Assembly (NCBI RefSeq): GCF_026167665.1
Contig: NZ_CP098740.1
Location: 2,356,001 to 2,420,000 of the forward strand
DNA from: Streptomyces drozdowiczii
Lineage (GTDB): Bacteria; Actinomycetota; Actinomycetes; Streptomycetales; Streptomycetaceae
Direction of reading: 5' to 3'
DNA: 64,000 bases
Position numbers and translations under genes: made by a program. The notes under the pieces were generated by a model, which saw only the letters and a list, made by a program, of their open reading frames with translations, did no database searches and was not told where the DNA came from. How positions within the stretch are numbered: position 1 is the first letter of the stretch; every line of letters begins with the position of its first letter. This document shows, in pieces, positions 46,117 through 54,848 of this stretch.

Positions 46117-46758
46117 GTGACAGCCATCGAGCAGACCGAGGCGGCGCGCCCGCGGGGCACTCGCCTGCCCCGCCGCGCCCGACGCAACCAGCTGCTGGGA
46201 GCCGCGCAGGAGGTCTTCGTCGCGCAGGGCTACCACTCCGCGGCGATGGACGACATCGCGGAGCGCGCCGGAGTCAGCAAGCCGGTGCTCTACCAGCACT
46301 TCCCGGGCAAGCTGGAGCTGTACCTGGCCCTTCTCGACCAGCACTGCGAGTCGCTGCTCCAGGCGGTGCGCACGGCGCTGGCGTCGACCACGGACAACAA
46401 GCTGCGCGTGGCCGCGACGATGGACGCGTACTTCGCGTACGTGGAGGACGAGGGCGGCGCCTTCCGGCTGGTCTTCGAGTCCGACCTGACCAACGAGCCC
46501 GCCGTGCGCGAGCGCGTGGACCGGGTCTCGCTCCAGTGCGCCGAGGCGATCTCCGACGTGATCGCGGGCGACACGGGCCTGTCCAAGGACGAGTCCATGC
46601 TCCTCGCGGTGGGCCTCGGCGGGGTGTCCCAGGTGGTCGCCCGCTACTGGCTGTCCAGCCGGTCGGCCATTCCGCGCGACACCGCGGTCCAGCTGCTCAC
46701 CTCGCTGGCCTGGCGCGGCATCGCCGGCTTCCCCCTGCACGGCATCGACCAGCACTGA
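46117..46758 (+). CDS. TetR family transcriptional regulator
   Basis: 213 residues from GTG 46117 (GGGAGG 4 bases upstream). The N-terminal helix-turn-helix is typical TetR: RRNQLLGAAQEVFVAQGYHSAAMDDIAERAGVSKPVLYQHFPGK spans about residues 22-65. The remainder is an all-helical ligand domain with no recognisable ligand. Its orthologue lies in the same position before DUF3107 in mycobacteria (Rv3208), so it probably belongs to the core set. Target unknown. Confidence 0.92.
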   Translation: MTAIEQTEAARPRGTRLPRRARRNQLLGAAQEVFVAQGYHSAAMDDIAERAGVSKPVLYQHFPGKLELYLALLDQHCESLLQAVRTALASTTDNKLRVAATMDAYFAYVEDEGGAFRLVFESDLTNEPAVRERVDRVSLQCAEAISDVIAGDTGLSKDESMLLAVGLGGVSQVVARYWLSSRSAIPRDTAVQLLTSLAWRGIAGFPLHGIDQH

Positions 46759-46885
46759 CCGCCCGGCGGCCGTCCGTGTTCGCTGCGGGCGTGGCCGGGG
46801 GCGCCTGACGAGTCCCTTCATCGGGCTAATGTGTGCTGCGTACGGCGCGTACTGCGCAGGGACTGACCGTCGGAGGGACATAGCC

Positions 46886-47113
46886 GTGGAGGTCAAGATC
46901 GGGGTGCAGCACACGCCCCGGGAGATCGTTCTGGAGAGCGGGCTTTCCGCCGAAGAGGTCGAGAGCGCGGTGTCCGAGGCTCTCGCCGGCAAGGCGCAGC
47001 TGCTCAGCCTCACGGACGAGAAGGGCCGCAAGGTCCTGGTGCCGGCCGACCGGATCGCCTACGTGGAGATCGGTGAGCCCAGCACCCGACGGGTGGGGTT
47101 CGGCGCGCTGTAG
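46886..47113 (+). CDS. DUF3107 family protein (TB9.4-type)
   Basis: 75 residues from GTG 46886 (GGAGGG 9 bases upstream). The whole protein matches the small DUF3107 family (M. tuberculosis TB9.4, Rv3208A): MEVKIGVQHTPREIVLES, EEVESAV, and a C-terminal DRIAYVEIGEP. Function unknown. It follows TetR on the same strand and ends at a strong hairpin. Confidence 0.88.
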   Translation: MEVKIGVQHTPREIVLESGLSAEEVESAVSEALAGKAQLLSLTDEKGRKVLVPADRIAYVEIGEPSTRRVGFGAL

Positions 47114-47125
47114 AGCGTACGAACG

Positions 47126-47167
47126 CGAGGAGCGGCCCGGCGGGATTTCCCGCCGGGCCGCTCCTCG
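47126..47167. terminator. intrinsic terminator after DUF3107
   Basis: A perfect 19-bp stem (47126-47144 with 47149-47167) with an ATTT loop lies 12 bases after the DUF3107 stop. Confidence 0.9.
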
Positions 47168-47303
47168 TTCCGGTGCCCGCGCCCGGGGCCGGCTGTGCGG
47201 CGGCTGGGCGAAGCCTGTGCGCCGGAGGGTTGTGAGCGGTCGCTCACGGGTAGTACCAGCAGAACCGAAGGACCCGTTCCGTATATCTGCGAGGTGATCG
47301 TCC

Positions 47304-47573
47304 GTGATCCTGGAAACCGTGAGCGCCGTCGTGCTCGGAGTGGTCCTCTCCTGGGCGGCGTTGCGCTCGCTCCCCGGCCGGCTGCCGGCCCGCCGGACCG
47401 TGTTCGGCACCGGGGCGCTCGGCGGCCTGTTCGGCGCGTCCCTGATGCACTCGGTGCTCGGCGGGGACCACGAGGCGGCCGTCATCGTGGGCGCCGTGCT
47501 GATCGCCGCCGTGACGGTGTCCCTGCTGATCCGCCCCCGCAGCCGCCGGCTGCGCCGGTCGGCCGCCGCCTGA
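47304..47573 (+). CDS. small two-span membrane protein (89 aa)
   Basis: 89 residues: a hydrophobic N-terminal segment (about 5-25), a polar Arg-rich middle, a Gly/Ala/Leu helix (about 35-52) and a long hydrophobic segment (about 58-76) before a basic tail. GTG 47304 has GAGG 7 bases upstream. It lies where mycobacteria have a small membrane protein (Rv3209 position). No function is known to me. Confidence 0.65.
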   Translation: MILETVSAVVLGVVLSWAALRSLPGRLPARRTVFGTGALGGLFGASLMHSVLGGDHEAAVIVGAVLIAAVTVSLLIRPRSRRLRRSAAA

Positions 47574-47598
47574 CCCCCTGGCCTGACGACCCGGCCTG

Positions 47599-48333
47599 TT
47601 ACGCGGCCAGCCCCAGGGCGGCCATGCGCTTGGTGTGCGCCTCGGTGATCCGGGAGAACATCCGGCCCACCTCCGCCAGGTCGAAGCCGTCGGCGACCCC
47701 GCCGACCAGCATGGTCGAGAGCGCGTCGCGGTCCGCGACCACCCGCTGCGCCTGCGACAGCGCCTCGCCCATCAGCCGCCGCGCCCACAGCGCCAGCCGG
47801 CCGCCGACCCTCGGGTCCGCCTCGATCGCCGCGCGCACCTTCTCGACGGCGAAGTTCCCGTGGCCCGTGTCGTCCAGCACGGCCAGGACGAGCGAGCGGG
47901 TGTCGGAGTCCAGGCGGGCCGCGACCTCCCGGTAGAAGTCGCTGGCGATCGAGTCGCCGACGTACGCCTTGACCAAGCCCTCCAGCCAGTCCGAAGGGGC
48001 GGTCTGGCGGTGGAAGTCGTCCAGCGCCCGGGCGAAGGGCTCCATGGCGGCGGTCGGCTCGACCTCGATGGCGGTGAGCCGCTGCGTCAGCTGCTCGAAG
48101 TGGTGGAACTCGGCGGACGCCATCTTCGCCAGCTCCGCCTTGTCGGCCAGGGTCGGCGCCAGCTTGGCGTCCTCGGCCAGCCGCTCGAAGGCCGCCAGCT
48201 CCCCGTAGGCGAGGGCGCCCAGCAGATCCACGACGGCGGCCCGGTACTGCGGCTGCGCGGCCGCGGTGGCCCAGTCCTGGTCGGCGATCCGGGTCGTCGC
48301 GGGGGCTTCATTGGCGTTGTCAGGCGTCTCCAT
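47599..48333 (-). CDS. ferritin-like fold protein
   Basis: 244 residues, all helical, from ATG 48333. Ferritin-like iron ligands appear as E...ExxH pairs: GELAAFERL, EFHHFEQL and later DDTGHGNF-type segments. It resembles the MiaE/ferritin-like hydroxylase-related family found in actinobacteria (Rv3210c position). No substrate is known. It converges with the small membrane gene and diverges from the DEAD helicase. Confidence 0.78.
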   Translation of the reverse strand: METPDNANEAPATTRIADQDWATAAAQPQYRAAVVDLLGALAYGELAAFERLAEDAKLAPTLADKAELAKMASAEFHHFEQLTQRLTAIEVEPTAAMEPFARALDDFHRQTAPSDWLEGLVKAYVGDSIASDFYREVAARLDSDTRSLVLAVLDDTGHGNFAVEKVRAAIEADPRVGGRLALWARRLMGEALSQAQRVVADRDALSTMLVGGVADGFDLAEVGRMFSRITEAHTKRMAALGLAA

Positions 48334-48714
48334 GCAGCGCAGAATAGCCCGCCCGGGCAGCGGCGTAAGGGCCTGCCCGACGACCGACGTCACACCGTTC
48401 CGACGAATTCGCCCAACACAGATGCGCGGATCCGGGGTACAGTGGTAATGCGCTTACTGAGCACTTTGCATCCGCTCGTGGCGCGAAATTGAATGAGGAT
48501 GCCCGGTCGGTGGCCCGATCGGCTCCGACCCGACAGCCCTCCACGCGGTGCGTGCACACGTACGACCGCAGATGAGGGGCCCCCTCAGCGGCACGAGCGC
48601 TCGAGCGACGGCAGTGGTCCCGCGCCACCCGGCACATCCGCCGGATGACCAACCCCGGCACGGTACGACCCCCTTCGTTCGCCTCGGACCGCGTCTCACA
48701 GAAGAGGCAGCACC
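48334..48714 (+). other. intergenic leader region before the DEAD-box helicase
   Basis: A 381-base gap between divergent genes. It holds a 15-base palindrome at 48573-48587 (7-bp arms around a single base), a TACAGT hexamer near 48438 that may be a -10 box, and an Arg-rich 51-codon frame starting at ATG 48493 with no ribosome site, which I doubt. The helicase leader is therefore long, as is common for cold-responsive DEAD-box genes. Nothing else is clear. Confidence 0.4.
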
Positions 48715-50729
48715 CTGACTACGTTCCGAGACCTCGGGATTCTTTCCGAGACGGCCGAGGCCCTTGAGGCCGTCGGCATCACGTCCCCCTTTCCCATCCA
48801 GGAGCTGACGCTCCCGGTCGCCCTCTCCGGCTCCGATGTCATCGGCCAGGCCAAGACCGGCACCGGCAAGACGCTCGGCTTCGGCCTCCCCCTCCTGGAG
48901 CGCGTCACCGTCCTCGCCGACGTCGAGGCCGGGCGCGCGAAGCCGGAGGAGCTGACCGACTCCCCGCAGGCCCTCATCGTCGTGCCCACCCGCGAGCTGT
49001 GCCAGCAGGTCACCAACGACCTGCTCACCGCCGGCAAGGTGCGCAACGTGCGGGTCCTCGCGATCTACGGCGGCCGGGCCTACGAGCCCCAGGTCGAGGC
49101 CCTGAAGAAGGGCGTCGACGTGATCGTCGGCACCCCCGGCCGGCTGCTCGACCTCGCGGGCCAGCGCAAGCTGGACCTGTCCAAGGTCCGCGCGCTCGTC
49201 CTCGACGAGGCCGACGAGATGCTGGACCTGGGCTTCCTGCCCGACGTCGAGCGCATCATCACGATGCTGCCGGCGAAGCGCCAGACCATGCTGTTCTCGG
49301 CCACCATGCCGGGCGCGGTCATCTCGCTCGCCCGCCGCTACATGTCGCAGCCGACGCACATCAACGCCACCTCGCCCGACGACGAGGGCACGACCGTCAA
49401 GAACACGGCGCAGTACGTCTACCGCGCCCACTCGATGGACAAGCCCGAGATGGTCGCGCGCATCCTCCAGGCCGAGGGCCGCGGGCTCGCGATGATCTTC
49501 TGCCGCACCAAGCGCACCGCGGCGGACATCGCCGAGCAGCTGGAGCGGCGCGGCTTCGCCTCCGGCGCGGTCCACGGCGACCTCGGCCAGGGCGCCCGCG
49601 AGCAGGCCCTGCGCGCCTTCCGCAACGGCAAGGTCGACGTGCTGGTCTGCACCGACGTCGCCGCCCGCGGTATCGACGTCGAGGGTGTGACGCACGTCAT
49701 CAACTACCAGTCCCCGAGGACGAGAAGACCTATCTGCACCGCATCGGCCGCACCGGCCGCGCGGGCGCCAAGGGCATCGCGATCACGCTGGTGGACTGGG
49801 ACGACATCCCGCGCTGGCAGCTGATCAACAAGGCCCTGGACCTGAAGTTCCCGGACCCGGTCGAGACGTACTCCACCTCCCCGCACCTCTACGAGGACCT
49901 CGACATCCCGGCCGGCACCAAGGGTGTCCTGCCGCGTGCCGAGCGCACCCGCGCGGGTCTCGGGGCCGAGGAGATCGAGGACCTGGGCGAGACGGGCGGC
50001 CGCGGCCGCAAGTCCGCCGCCCCGGCCGCCCGCGAGGAGCGCGCCCCGCGCACCCCGCGGCAGCGCCGTCGCACCCGTGGTGGCTCGTCGGTCGCCGAGG
50101 GCGCCGCGACCGTGCCCGCCCCGGCCGCCGAGGCCGAGGCGGCGGCCGACGCCCCGCGCACCCCGCGCCGCCGCCGGCGCACCCGCGCCGGTGCGGCGGA
50201 GGCCATCGCGGCGGAGGCCGTCGCCGCCAAGGCCGCGGTCGCCGTGGCCGAGGCCCCTGTGGCCGAGGCCCCTGTGGCCGAGGCCCCCGCGGCCGTCGTG
50301 GCCGAGCCGGAGGCCGAGGCCGCGCCGAAGAAGCGCACCCGGACCCGGACCGCCAAGCCGAAGACGGAGGCCGTCGCCGCCGAGGTCGTCGCGGAGACCG
50401 AGACCGCCGAGGGCGAGGCCAAGCCGCGTCGCCGCCGGGCCCGCGCGGCCAAGCCGGTGGCCGAGGAGGCCGTGGTCCAGGCCGCGCGGGTGGCCGAGCC
50501 GGAGGCGCCCGCCGTCACCCGGCCGCGCCGCCGCCGGGTGATCAAGCCGGTCGAGGACGAGGTCGACTTCCAGATCGCGCCGATCTCCGAGCCCGAGCCG
50601 GTCCGCCGTCGCACGCGTACGGCGTCCAAGCCGAAGACGGAGGCCGTGGCGGAGACCGCGACCGCCGAGGGCGAGGCCAAGCCGCGCCGACGCCGGGCAC
50701 CGCGCGCCACCGCGAAGGCCGAAGGCTGA
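48715..50729 (+). CDS. DEAD-box RNA helicase with long Arg/Ala-rich tail, apparent CTG start and one frameshift
   Basis: About 671 residues once corrected. The DEAD-box core is complete: Q-motif FPIQELTLPV, Walker A AKTGTGKT, PTRELCQQ, TPGRLLD, DEADEML, SATMPG, IFCRTKRTA, ARGIDVEGV and HRIGRTGRAG. The C-terminal ~240 residues are low-complexity: Arg-rich clusters (TPRRRRRTR), Ala/Glu stretches and three VAEAP repeats. The codon in the expected start position is CTG (48715, with AGAGG upstream); no ATG, GTG or TTG occurs between the preceding in-frame TGA (48646) and residue ~90. Motif VI is broken at about 49711; one base restores INYQ-PEDEK. RhlE-like (Rv3211) in position. Confidence 0.88.
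50244..50288 (+). repeat. three tandem 15-bp units in the helicase tail
   Basis: GTGGCCGAGGCCCCT occurs twice (50244, 50259) and a third copy differs in the last base (50274-50288). They encode VAEAP repeats in the low-complexity tail. Confidence 0.75.
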
Positions 50730-50747
50730 GCGGACCACGCAGCACCT

Positions 50748-50784
50748 GACGGGCGGCCCCGGGGATCCCTTCCCCGGGGCCGCC
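50748..50784. terminator. terminator after the DEAD helicase
   Basis: A perfect 15-bp stem (50748-50762 with 50770-50784) with a 7-base loop lies just after the helicase stop at 50729. Confidence 0.85.
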
Positions 50785-50825
50785 CGCCATTCGCGGACGG
50801 GGCCCGCCCTTCCGTCGCGGGCGCG

Positions 50826-50865
50826 CGGGACCCCGCCGCCCGCCGTTCCCGGGACCCCGCCGCCC
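50826..50865. repeat. 16-bp direct repeat in intergenic region
   Basis: CGGGACCCCGCCGCCC occurs at 50826-50841 and 50850-50865 between the terminator and the next gene. Probably slippage of GC-rich sequence; no function is implied. Confidence 0.5.
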
Positions 50866-50926
50866 ACCGCTCCCCGACGGGCCCGCCCGTCATCCGCTGA
50901 CGCGCGGGACGTCTTAACCTCGTTCC

Positions 50927-51772
50927 ATGAGTCGGCCACCCACTTTCATCCCGCCCTCCTGCGCCCGCGCCCGTGCGCTGCCCACCGCGCGCGGGGACTT
51001 CGCCGTGCTGGACGCGGCCCCCGTCGGGGCCCCGCGCGGTACCGCCCTGCTGGTGCCCGGGTACACCGGCAGCAAGGAGGACTTCATCGCGCTTCTGGAA
51101 CCGCTCGCGGAGGCGGGCTACCGGGTCGTCGCCGTCGACGGGCGCGGGCAGTTCGAGAGCCCGGGGACGGACGACCTCCGGGAGTACGCGCAGGAGGAGC
51201 TGGCCCGTGACGTGCTCGCGCAGACGGCCGCGCTCGGCGTCGGCGAGGGCGGGGTGCACCTGCTGGGGCACTCGCTCGGCGGCCAGCTCTGCCGGGCCGC
51301 GGTCCTGCTGGACGCGGCGCCGTTCCGCTCGCTGACCCTGATGTCGTCGGGGCCCGCCGAGGTGGTCGAGGCGCAGCAGGTGAAGCTGAAGATCCTCGGT
51401 GACGCGCTGGCCACCATGACCATGGACGCCGTCTGGGACGCGATGCGCGCCTTCGACCCGCCGGCCGAGGCGGAGACGGGCGGCGAGGAGCTGCGGCGGC
51501 GCTGGCTGCTCCACCGTCCGGCCCAGCTGATCGCGACGGGCCGCCAGCTGGCCGCCGAGCCGGACCGGGTGGCCGAGCTCGCCGCGACCGGGCTGCCGGT
51601 CCATGTCGTCTCCGGCGAGGTGGACGACGTCTGGCCGGTGCCGGTGCTGGACGAGATGGCGGTACGGCTCGGGGCGCGCCGGACCCGGATCGAGGGCGCC
51701 GAGCACTCCCCCAACACGGGCCGGCCGGAGGCGACCGCCGCCGCGCTCGTCTCGTTCTGGGACGGCCTGTAG
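50927..51772 (+). CDS. alpha/beta hydrolase
   Basis: 281 residues. LLVPGYTGSKEDF is the oxyanion region, VDGRGQFES follows, the nucleophile is in GHSLGGQ (Ser about 110), the acid lies in SGEVDDVWP and His in AEHSPN near the C-terminus. Soluble, no signal peptide. It is a serine esterase or lipase-like enzyme of unknown substrate. It converges with the NYN gene. Confidence 0.88.
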   Translation: MSRPPTFIPPSCARARALPTARGDFAVLDAAPVGAPRGTALLVPGYTGSKEDFIALLEPLAEAGYRVVAVDGRGQFESPGTDDLREYAQEELARDVLAQTAALGVGEGGVHLLGHSLGGQLCRAAVLLDAAPFRSLTLMSSGPAEVVEAQQVKLKILGDALATMTMDAVWDAMRAFDPPAEAETGGEELRRRWLLHRPAQLIATGRQLAAEPDRVAELAATGLPVHVVSGEVDDVWPVPVLDEMAVRLGARRTRIEGAEHSPNTGRPEATAAALVSFWDGL

Positions 51773-51803
51773 GCCCTGCCCGAAGTCCCCGTACCGGCGG
51801 ATC

Positions 51804-52691
51804 TCAGTACTGCGACTGGAGGTGCTGCCAGAAGCCGTCGCGCAGCGCCCGGCGCAGCGGAGGGTGGCCGCGCAGGGAGCGCTGGAGGAGGCGTTCCGCC
51901 TCGTGCAGCAGGTCCTGGTCGACCGAGCCCGGCAGGAAGGGGTGGCCGGGCAGCAGGTCGGCCAGGGATTCCCGGCCGCGCGCGGCGAGCCAGGCGGCCG
52001 CGATCTGCGCGCCGACGAAGTGGACGTCCTCGCGGGAGGGCGCCGGGGCGTCCTCCTCGTAGGTGGTGACGGGGCGTCGGGTCACGTAGGGGCGGCAGAA
52101 GTCCAGGTCGAAGGTGCGCTGGCTGTCCACCTCCCAGAGCAGCGGCTCCGCCTGGTTGCGCCCCTCGCCCGCTTCGATGCCCCAGAGGTGGACGCGGGCG
52201 CCGTAGCCCTGCGCGGCCTCGACGGCCGAGACGAGGTCCTCGTCGCCGCCGACGAGCGCGGCGTCGCTGATGGCCCGGTGGCGGGCGAGCGATTCCAGGT
52301 CGGTGCGGATGAGGGAGTCGACGCCCTTCTGCTGGTTGTTGGCGTTGAGGTTGCCCAGCCTGACCTTGACGTCGGGGAGTTCGGCGATGGTCTGCTGCTC
52401 GGTGGTGTGGATGCGGCGCCTGGCCCCGTCGTACCAGTACACGCGCAGCAGCCGGCTGTCCGCGAAGATGGTGCGGGCCTTGTCGATGAACGCCTCGATC
52501 AGCCCCTCGGCGTCGAGGTCGAAGGAGCGCCGGTCCTCGGTGCCGGTGACGAGCAGCCCGGCGGCGGCGTACACATAGCCCGCGTCCACGAAGATCGCGT
52601 GGGTCGACGGGGTCTTCGAGACCTCGGCGAGTACGCGTTCGAGCAGGGCGTTGGTGCGGTCCAGCCGCTCGCCGATCTCCGCGTCGTTCAT
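51804..52691 (-). CDS. NYN domain (PIN-like) ribonuclease
   Basis: 295 residues from ATG 52691. The N-terminal helix is followed by a NYN/PIN-like nuclease domain with the acidic metal residues visible in IFVDAGYVYA (first Asp), KKGVDSLIRTDLESLA (second) and ALVGGDEDLVSAV (third and fourth). The C-terminus is a helical, Leu-rich extension. NYN proteins usually cleave structured RNA in RNA turnover or defence; this one is in a housekeeping context. It diverges from a SigR-type promoter on the other strand. Confidence 0.85.
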   Translation of the reverse strand: MNDAEIGERLDRTNALLERVLAEVSKTPSTHAIFVDAGYVYAAAGLLVTGTEDRRSFDLDAEGLIEAFIDKARTIFADSRLLRVYWYDGARRRIHTTEQQTIAELPDVKVRLGNLNANNQQKGVDSLIRTDLESLARHRAISDAALVGGDEDLVSAVEAAQGYGARVHLWGIEAGEGRNQAEPLLWEVDSQRTFDLDFCRPYVTRRPVTTYEEDAPAPSREDVHFVGAQIAAAWLAARGRESLADLLPGHPFLPGSVDQDLLHEAERLLQRSLRGHPPLRRALRDGFWQHLQSQY

Positions 52692-52775
52692 GCGCGTCCC
52701 GTCGCGCCGACGGGAGTGCCCGCACGCCTGATTACCGGCCGGTACTTAGACATCCGAAAATTTTCCTTAGCGTAG

Positions 52776-52801
52776 GGAATGATTGCAGGAGGCAAGCCGT
52801 T
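52776..52801 (+). promoter_or_regulatory. SigR-type promoter before a 50-codon gene
   Basis: GGAAT (52776-52780) and GTT (52799-52801) are separated by exactly 18 bases. The predicted start near 52808 gives a ~105-base leader to the small gene. Confidence 0.75.
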
Positions 52802-52912
52802 GTAACCACCGTGGGGCGCACGACAGGCATGCCTGGCGCTCCTCATCCTTGCGGACGGGACACCGTCCTCCCAGTAGTTCTCCAGCAGGAGGATCAGACG
52901 AAGGGAAGCCCT

Positions 52913-53065
52913 ATGCGCTTCGAGATCATGCGACTCGACGATGTCGACGGTACCGCCGTGGACAGCACCGTCGTGGACGCCGCCTCCGTCAAGCGGATCG
53001 TGCAGCAGGCCGCGGCTACGGGCCAGCGCATCTATATCCGACCGGCCGAAAGTCCGGCTTCATAA
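52913..53065 (+). CDS. small SigR-promoter-linked protein (50 aa)
   Basis: 50 residues from ATG 52913 with AAGGGAAG upstream. The sequence is compact and not low-complexity (starts MRFEIMRLDDVDG, with VQQAAATGQRIYIRP near the end), without Cys or hydrophobic segment. Similar small proteins occur in other streptomycetes. A terminator follows. Function unknown; the promoter suggests induction by thiol oxidation. Confidence 0.7.
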   Translation: MRFEIMRLDDVDGTAVDSTVVDAASVKRIVQQAAATGQRIYIRPAESPAS

Positions 53066-53103
53066 CACCTTGCCGATGTGAGTTGTCGACGTAACGAAGA
53101 CGA

Positions 53104-53138
53104 AGCGCCCCCGCACGGAACGATCGTGCGGGGGCGCT
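53104..53138. terminator. bidirectional terminator
   Basis: A perfect 14-bp stem (53104-53117 with 53125-53138) lies between the small gene and the converging MarC gene. Confidence 0.9.
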
Positions 53139-53156
53139 GTTGCGTCCGGGTCCGGG

Positions 53157-53762
53157 TCAGCTGCCCCGGATGACCTGGGTGACGCCGTTGATGATCTGCT
53201 GTACGGCGATGGCGGACAGCATCATCCCGGCCAGCCTGGTGACGAGCACGACGCCGCCGTCCTTGATGACGCGGATGATCAGCAGCGAGTAGCGCATGGT
53301 CAGCCAGAGCACGATGTGCATGGCGAGGATCGCCGTCCAGACGGAGACCTGGCTCGCCACGCTGTCGGCGTGCTGCACGGCGAGGATCACCGAGACGATC
53401 GCGCCGGGCCCGGCGAGCAGCGGCATGCCGAGCGGTACGAGGGCGACGTTGACGTCCTTGGTCTGCGTCGGCTCGTCCGTCTTGCCGGTCAGCAGGTCGA
53501 GCGCGATGAGCAGCAGGAGCAGCCCGCCGGCGATCATGAGCGCCGGTACGGAGACGTGCAGGTAGTCCAGGATCTGCTGGCCGAGCACGCCGAAGACGGC
53601 GATGACGCCGAAGGCGACGGCGACGGCCTGGAGGGCCATCCGGCGCTGCACCTTGGCGGGGCGGCCCGCGGTGAGGGCGAGGAAGATCGGGGTGATTCCG
53701 GGCGGATCCATAATCACAAAAAGGGTGAGAAAAAGGGATCCGAAGACAGCGACGTCGAACAC
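53157..53762 (-). CDS. MarC family membrane protein
   Basis: 201 residues from GTG 53762 with six membrane segments. MarC signatures are present: an N-terminal MDPPGITPIFLALT and the central GMPLLAGPGAI. The family was first linked to multidrug resistance, but the phenotype was later assigned to neighbours, so its function is open. An upstream start at 53819 is possible but lacks support. Confidence 0.88.
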   Translation of the reverse strand: MFDVAVFGSLFLTLFVIMDPPGITPIFLALTAGRPAKVQRRMALQAVAVAFGVIAVFGVLGQQILDYLHVSVPALMIAGGLLLLLIALDLLTGKTDEPTQTKDVNVALVPLGMPLLAGPGAIVSVILAVQHADSVASQVSVWTAILAMHIVLWLTMRYSLLIIRVIKDGGVVLVTRLAGMMLSAIAVQQIINGVTQVIRGS

Positions 53763-53881
53763 GGGTGAGCCTTGTGGGGAGTGAGCGGGTGTGCGGGTGA
53801 CCGCGGGGAAGAGGCGCACCGCACCGCCGCCCGGACATGCCGGACGGCGGCGGGGTGGGGGAAGAGAACGAGCGGGTGCCG

Positions 53882-54748
53882 TTACGCGGTGACGGGTCCG
53901 CCGGCGCCCGGCACCGGGAAGGCTCCCGTGGCGCGCCGGGTGATCTCGCCGTAGATCTCGGGGTCGGTGGTGTACGCGCCGAGCTCCACGGTCTTGCGGC
54001 TGCCGTGGTAGTCGCTGGAGCCGGTCGTCAGCAGCCCGAGCTCGCGGGCGAGTGCGCGCAGCCGGGTCCTGGTGGGCTCGTCGTGGTCCATGTGGTCGAC
54101 CTCGATGCCGTCGAGCCCGGCGGCGGCCAGCTCGGCGATCCGCGCTTCGGGCACCGTACGACCGCGCTTGACGGCGGCCGGGTGGGCGAAGACGGTGACG
54201 CCGCCCGCGGCCTTGACCAGCCGGATCGCGTCGAAGGGGTCCAGCTCGTGCTTGTCCGCGTAGGCGCGTCCGCCGTCGCCGAGCCAGTCGGGCGTGAAGG
54301 CGTCGGACACGGTCGGGACGACGCCCAGCTCGACGAGGGCGGTGGCGACGTGCGGCCGGCCGACGGAGCCGTCTCCGGCGATCCGGGCGACCTGCTCCCA
54401 GGTGACGGGGACGCCCAGCTCCTGGAGCTTGCGGACCATGGTCCGGGCGCGCGGCACCCGGTCGTCGCGCACCAGCTCGCGCTCGCGGGCAAATTCCGGC
54501 TCCTCGGGGTCGAAGAGGTACGCCAGCATGTGCAGGCCCACGCCGTCGATGCGGCAGGACAGCTCGGCGCCCGGGACGAGGGTGAGTCCTTCGGGGAGCG
54601 CGGCGGCGGCCTCGGCGTGGCCGCGCACGGTGTCGTGGTCGGTGAGGGCGACGACGTCCAGGCCCGCTGCGGCGGCGTTGCGCACCAGCTCGGCGGGGGT
54701 GTCCGTGCCGTCCGACGCGGTGGAGTGGGTGTGCAGATCGATGCGCAC
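53882..54748 (-). CDS. PHP-domain phosphoesterase
   Basis: 288 residues from GTG 54748. All four PHP motifs are present: RIDLHTHSTASDGT (metal His pair), ALTDHDTVRGH, PGAELSCR and the C-terminal GSSDYHG, with VFAHPAA between. The closest known relatives are the 3',5'-nucleoside bisphosphate phosphatases and RNase AM. Cytoplasmic. It is followed on the same strand by MarC. The preceding gene, on the same strand, ends 100 bases upstream. Confidence 0.88.
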   Translation of the reverse strand: MRIDLHTHSTASDGTDTPAELVRNAAAAGLDVVALTDHDTVRGHAEAAAALPEGLTLVPGAELSCRIDGVGLHMLAYLFDPEEPEFARERELVRDDRVPRARTMVRKLQELGVPVTWEQVARIAGDGSVGRPHVATALVELGVVPTVSDAFTPDWLGDGGRAYADKHELDPFDAIRLVKAAGGVTVFAHPAAVKRGRTVPEARIAELAAAGLDGIEVDHMDHDEPTRTRLRALARELGLLTTGSSDYHGSRKTVELGAYTTDPEIYGEITRRATGAFPVPGAGGPVTA

Positions 54749-54848
54749 GACGCGTACTCCAGTGCTCGCGGCCGGACGGGGGACACCCCAGGATAACCGG
54801 CGCGCGAGCTTGGTCCGGACGGCGCGAAGGCCCTCCGTCAGGGGCCCG

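Noticed and set aside
48493..48648. 51-codon frame in the DEAD helicase leader as a uORF
   Set aside because: It has no ribosome site and an Arg/Pro-rich composition expected of non-coding GC-rich DNA.
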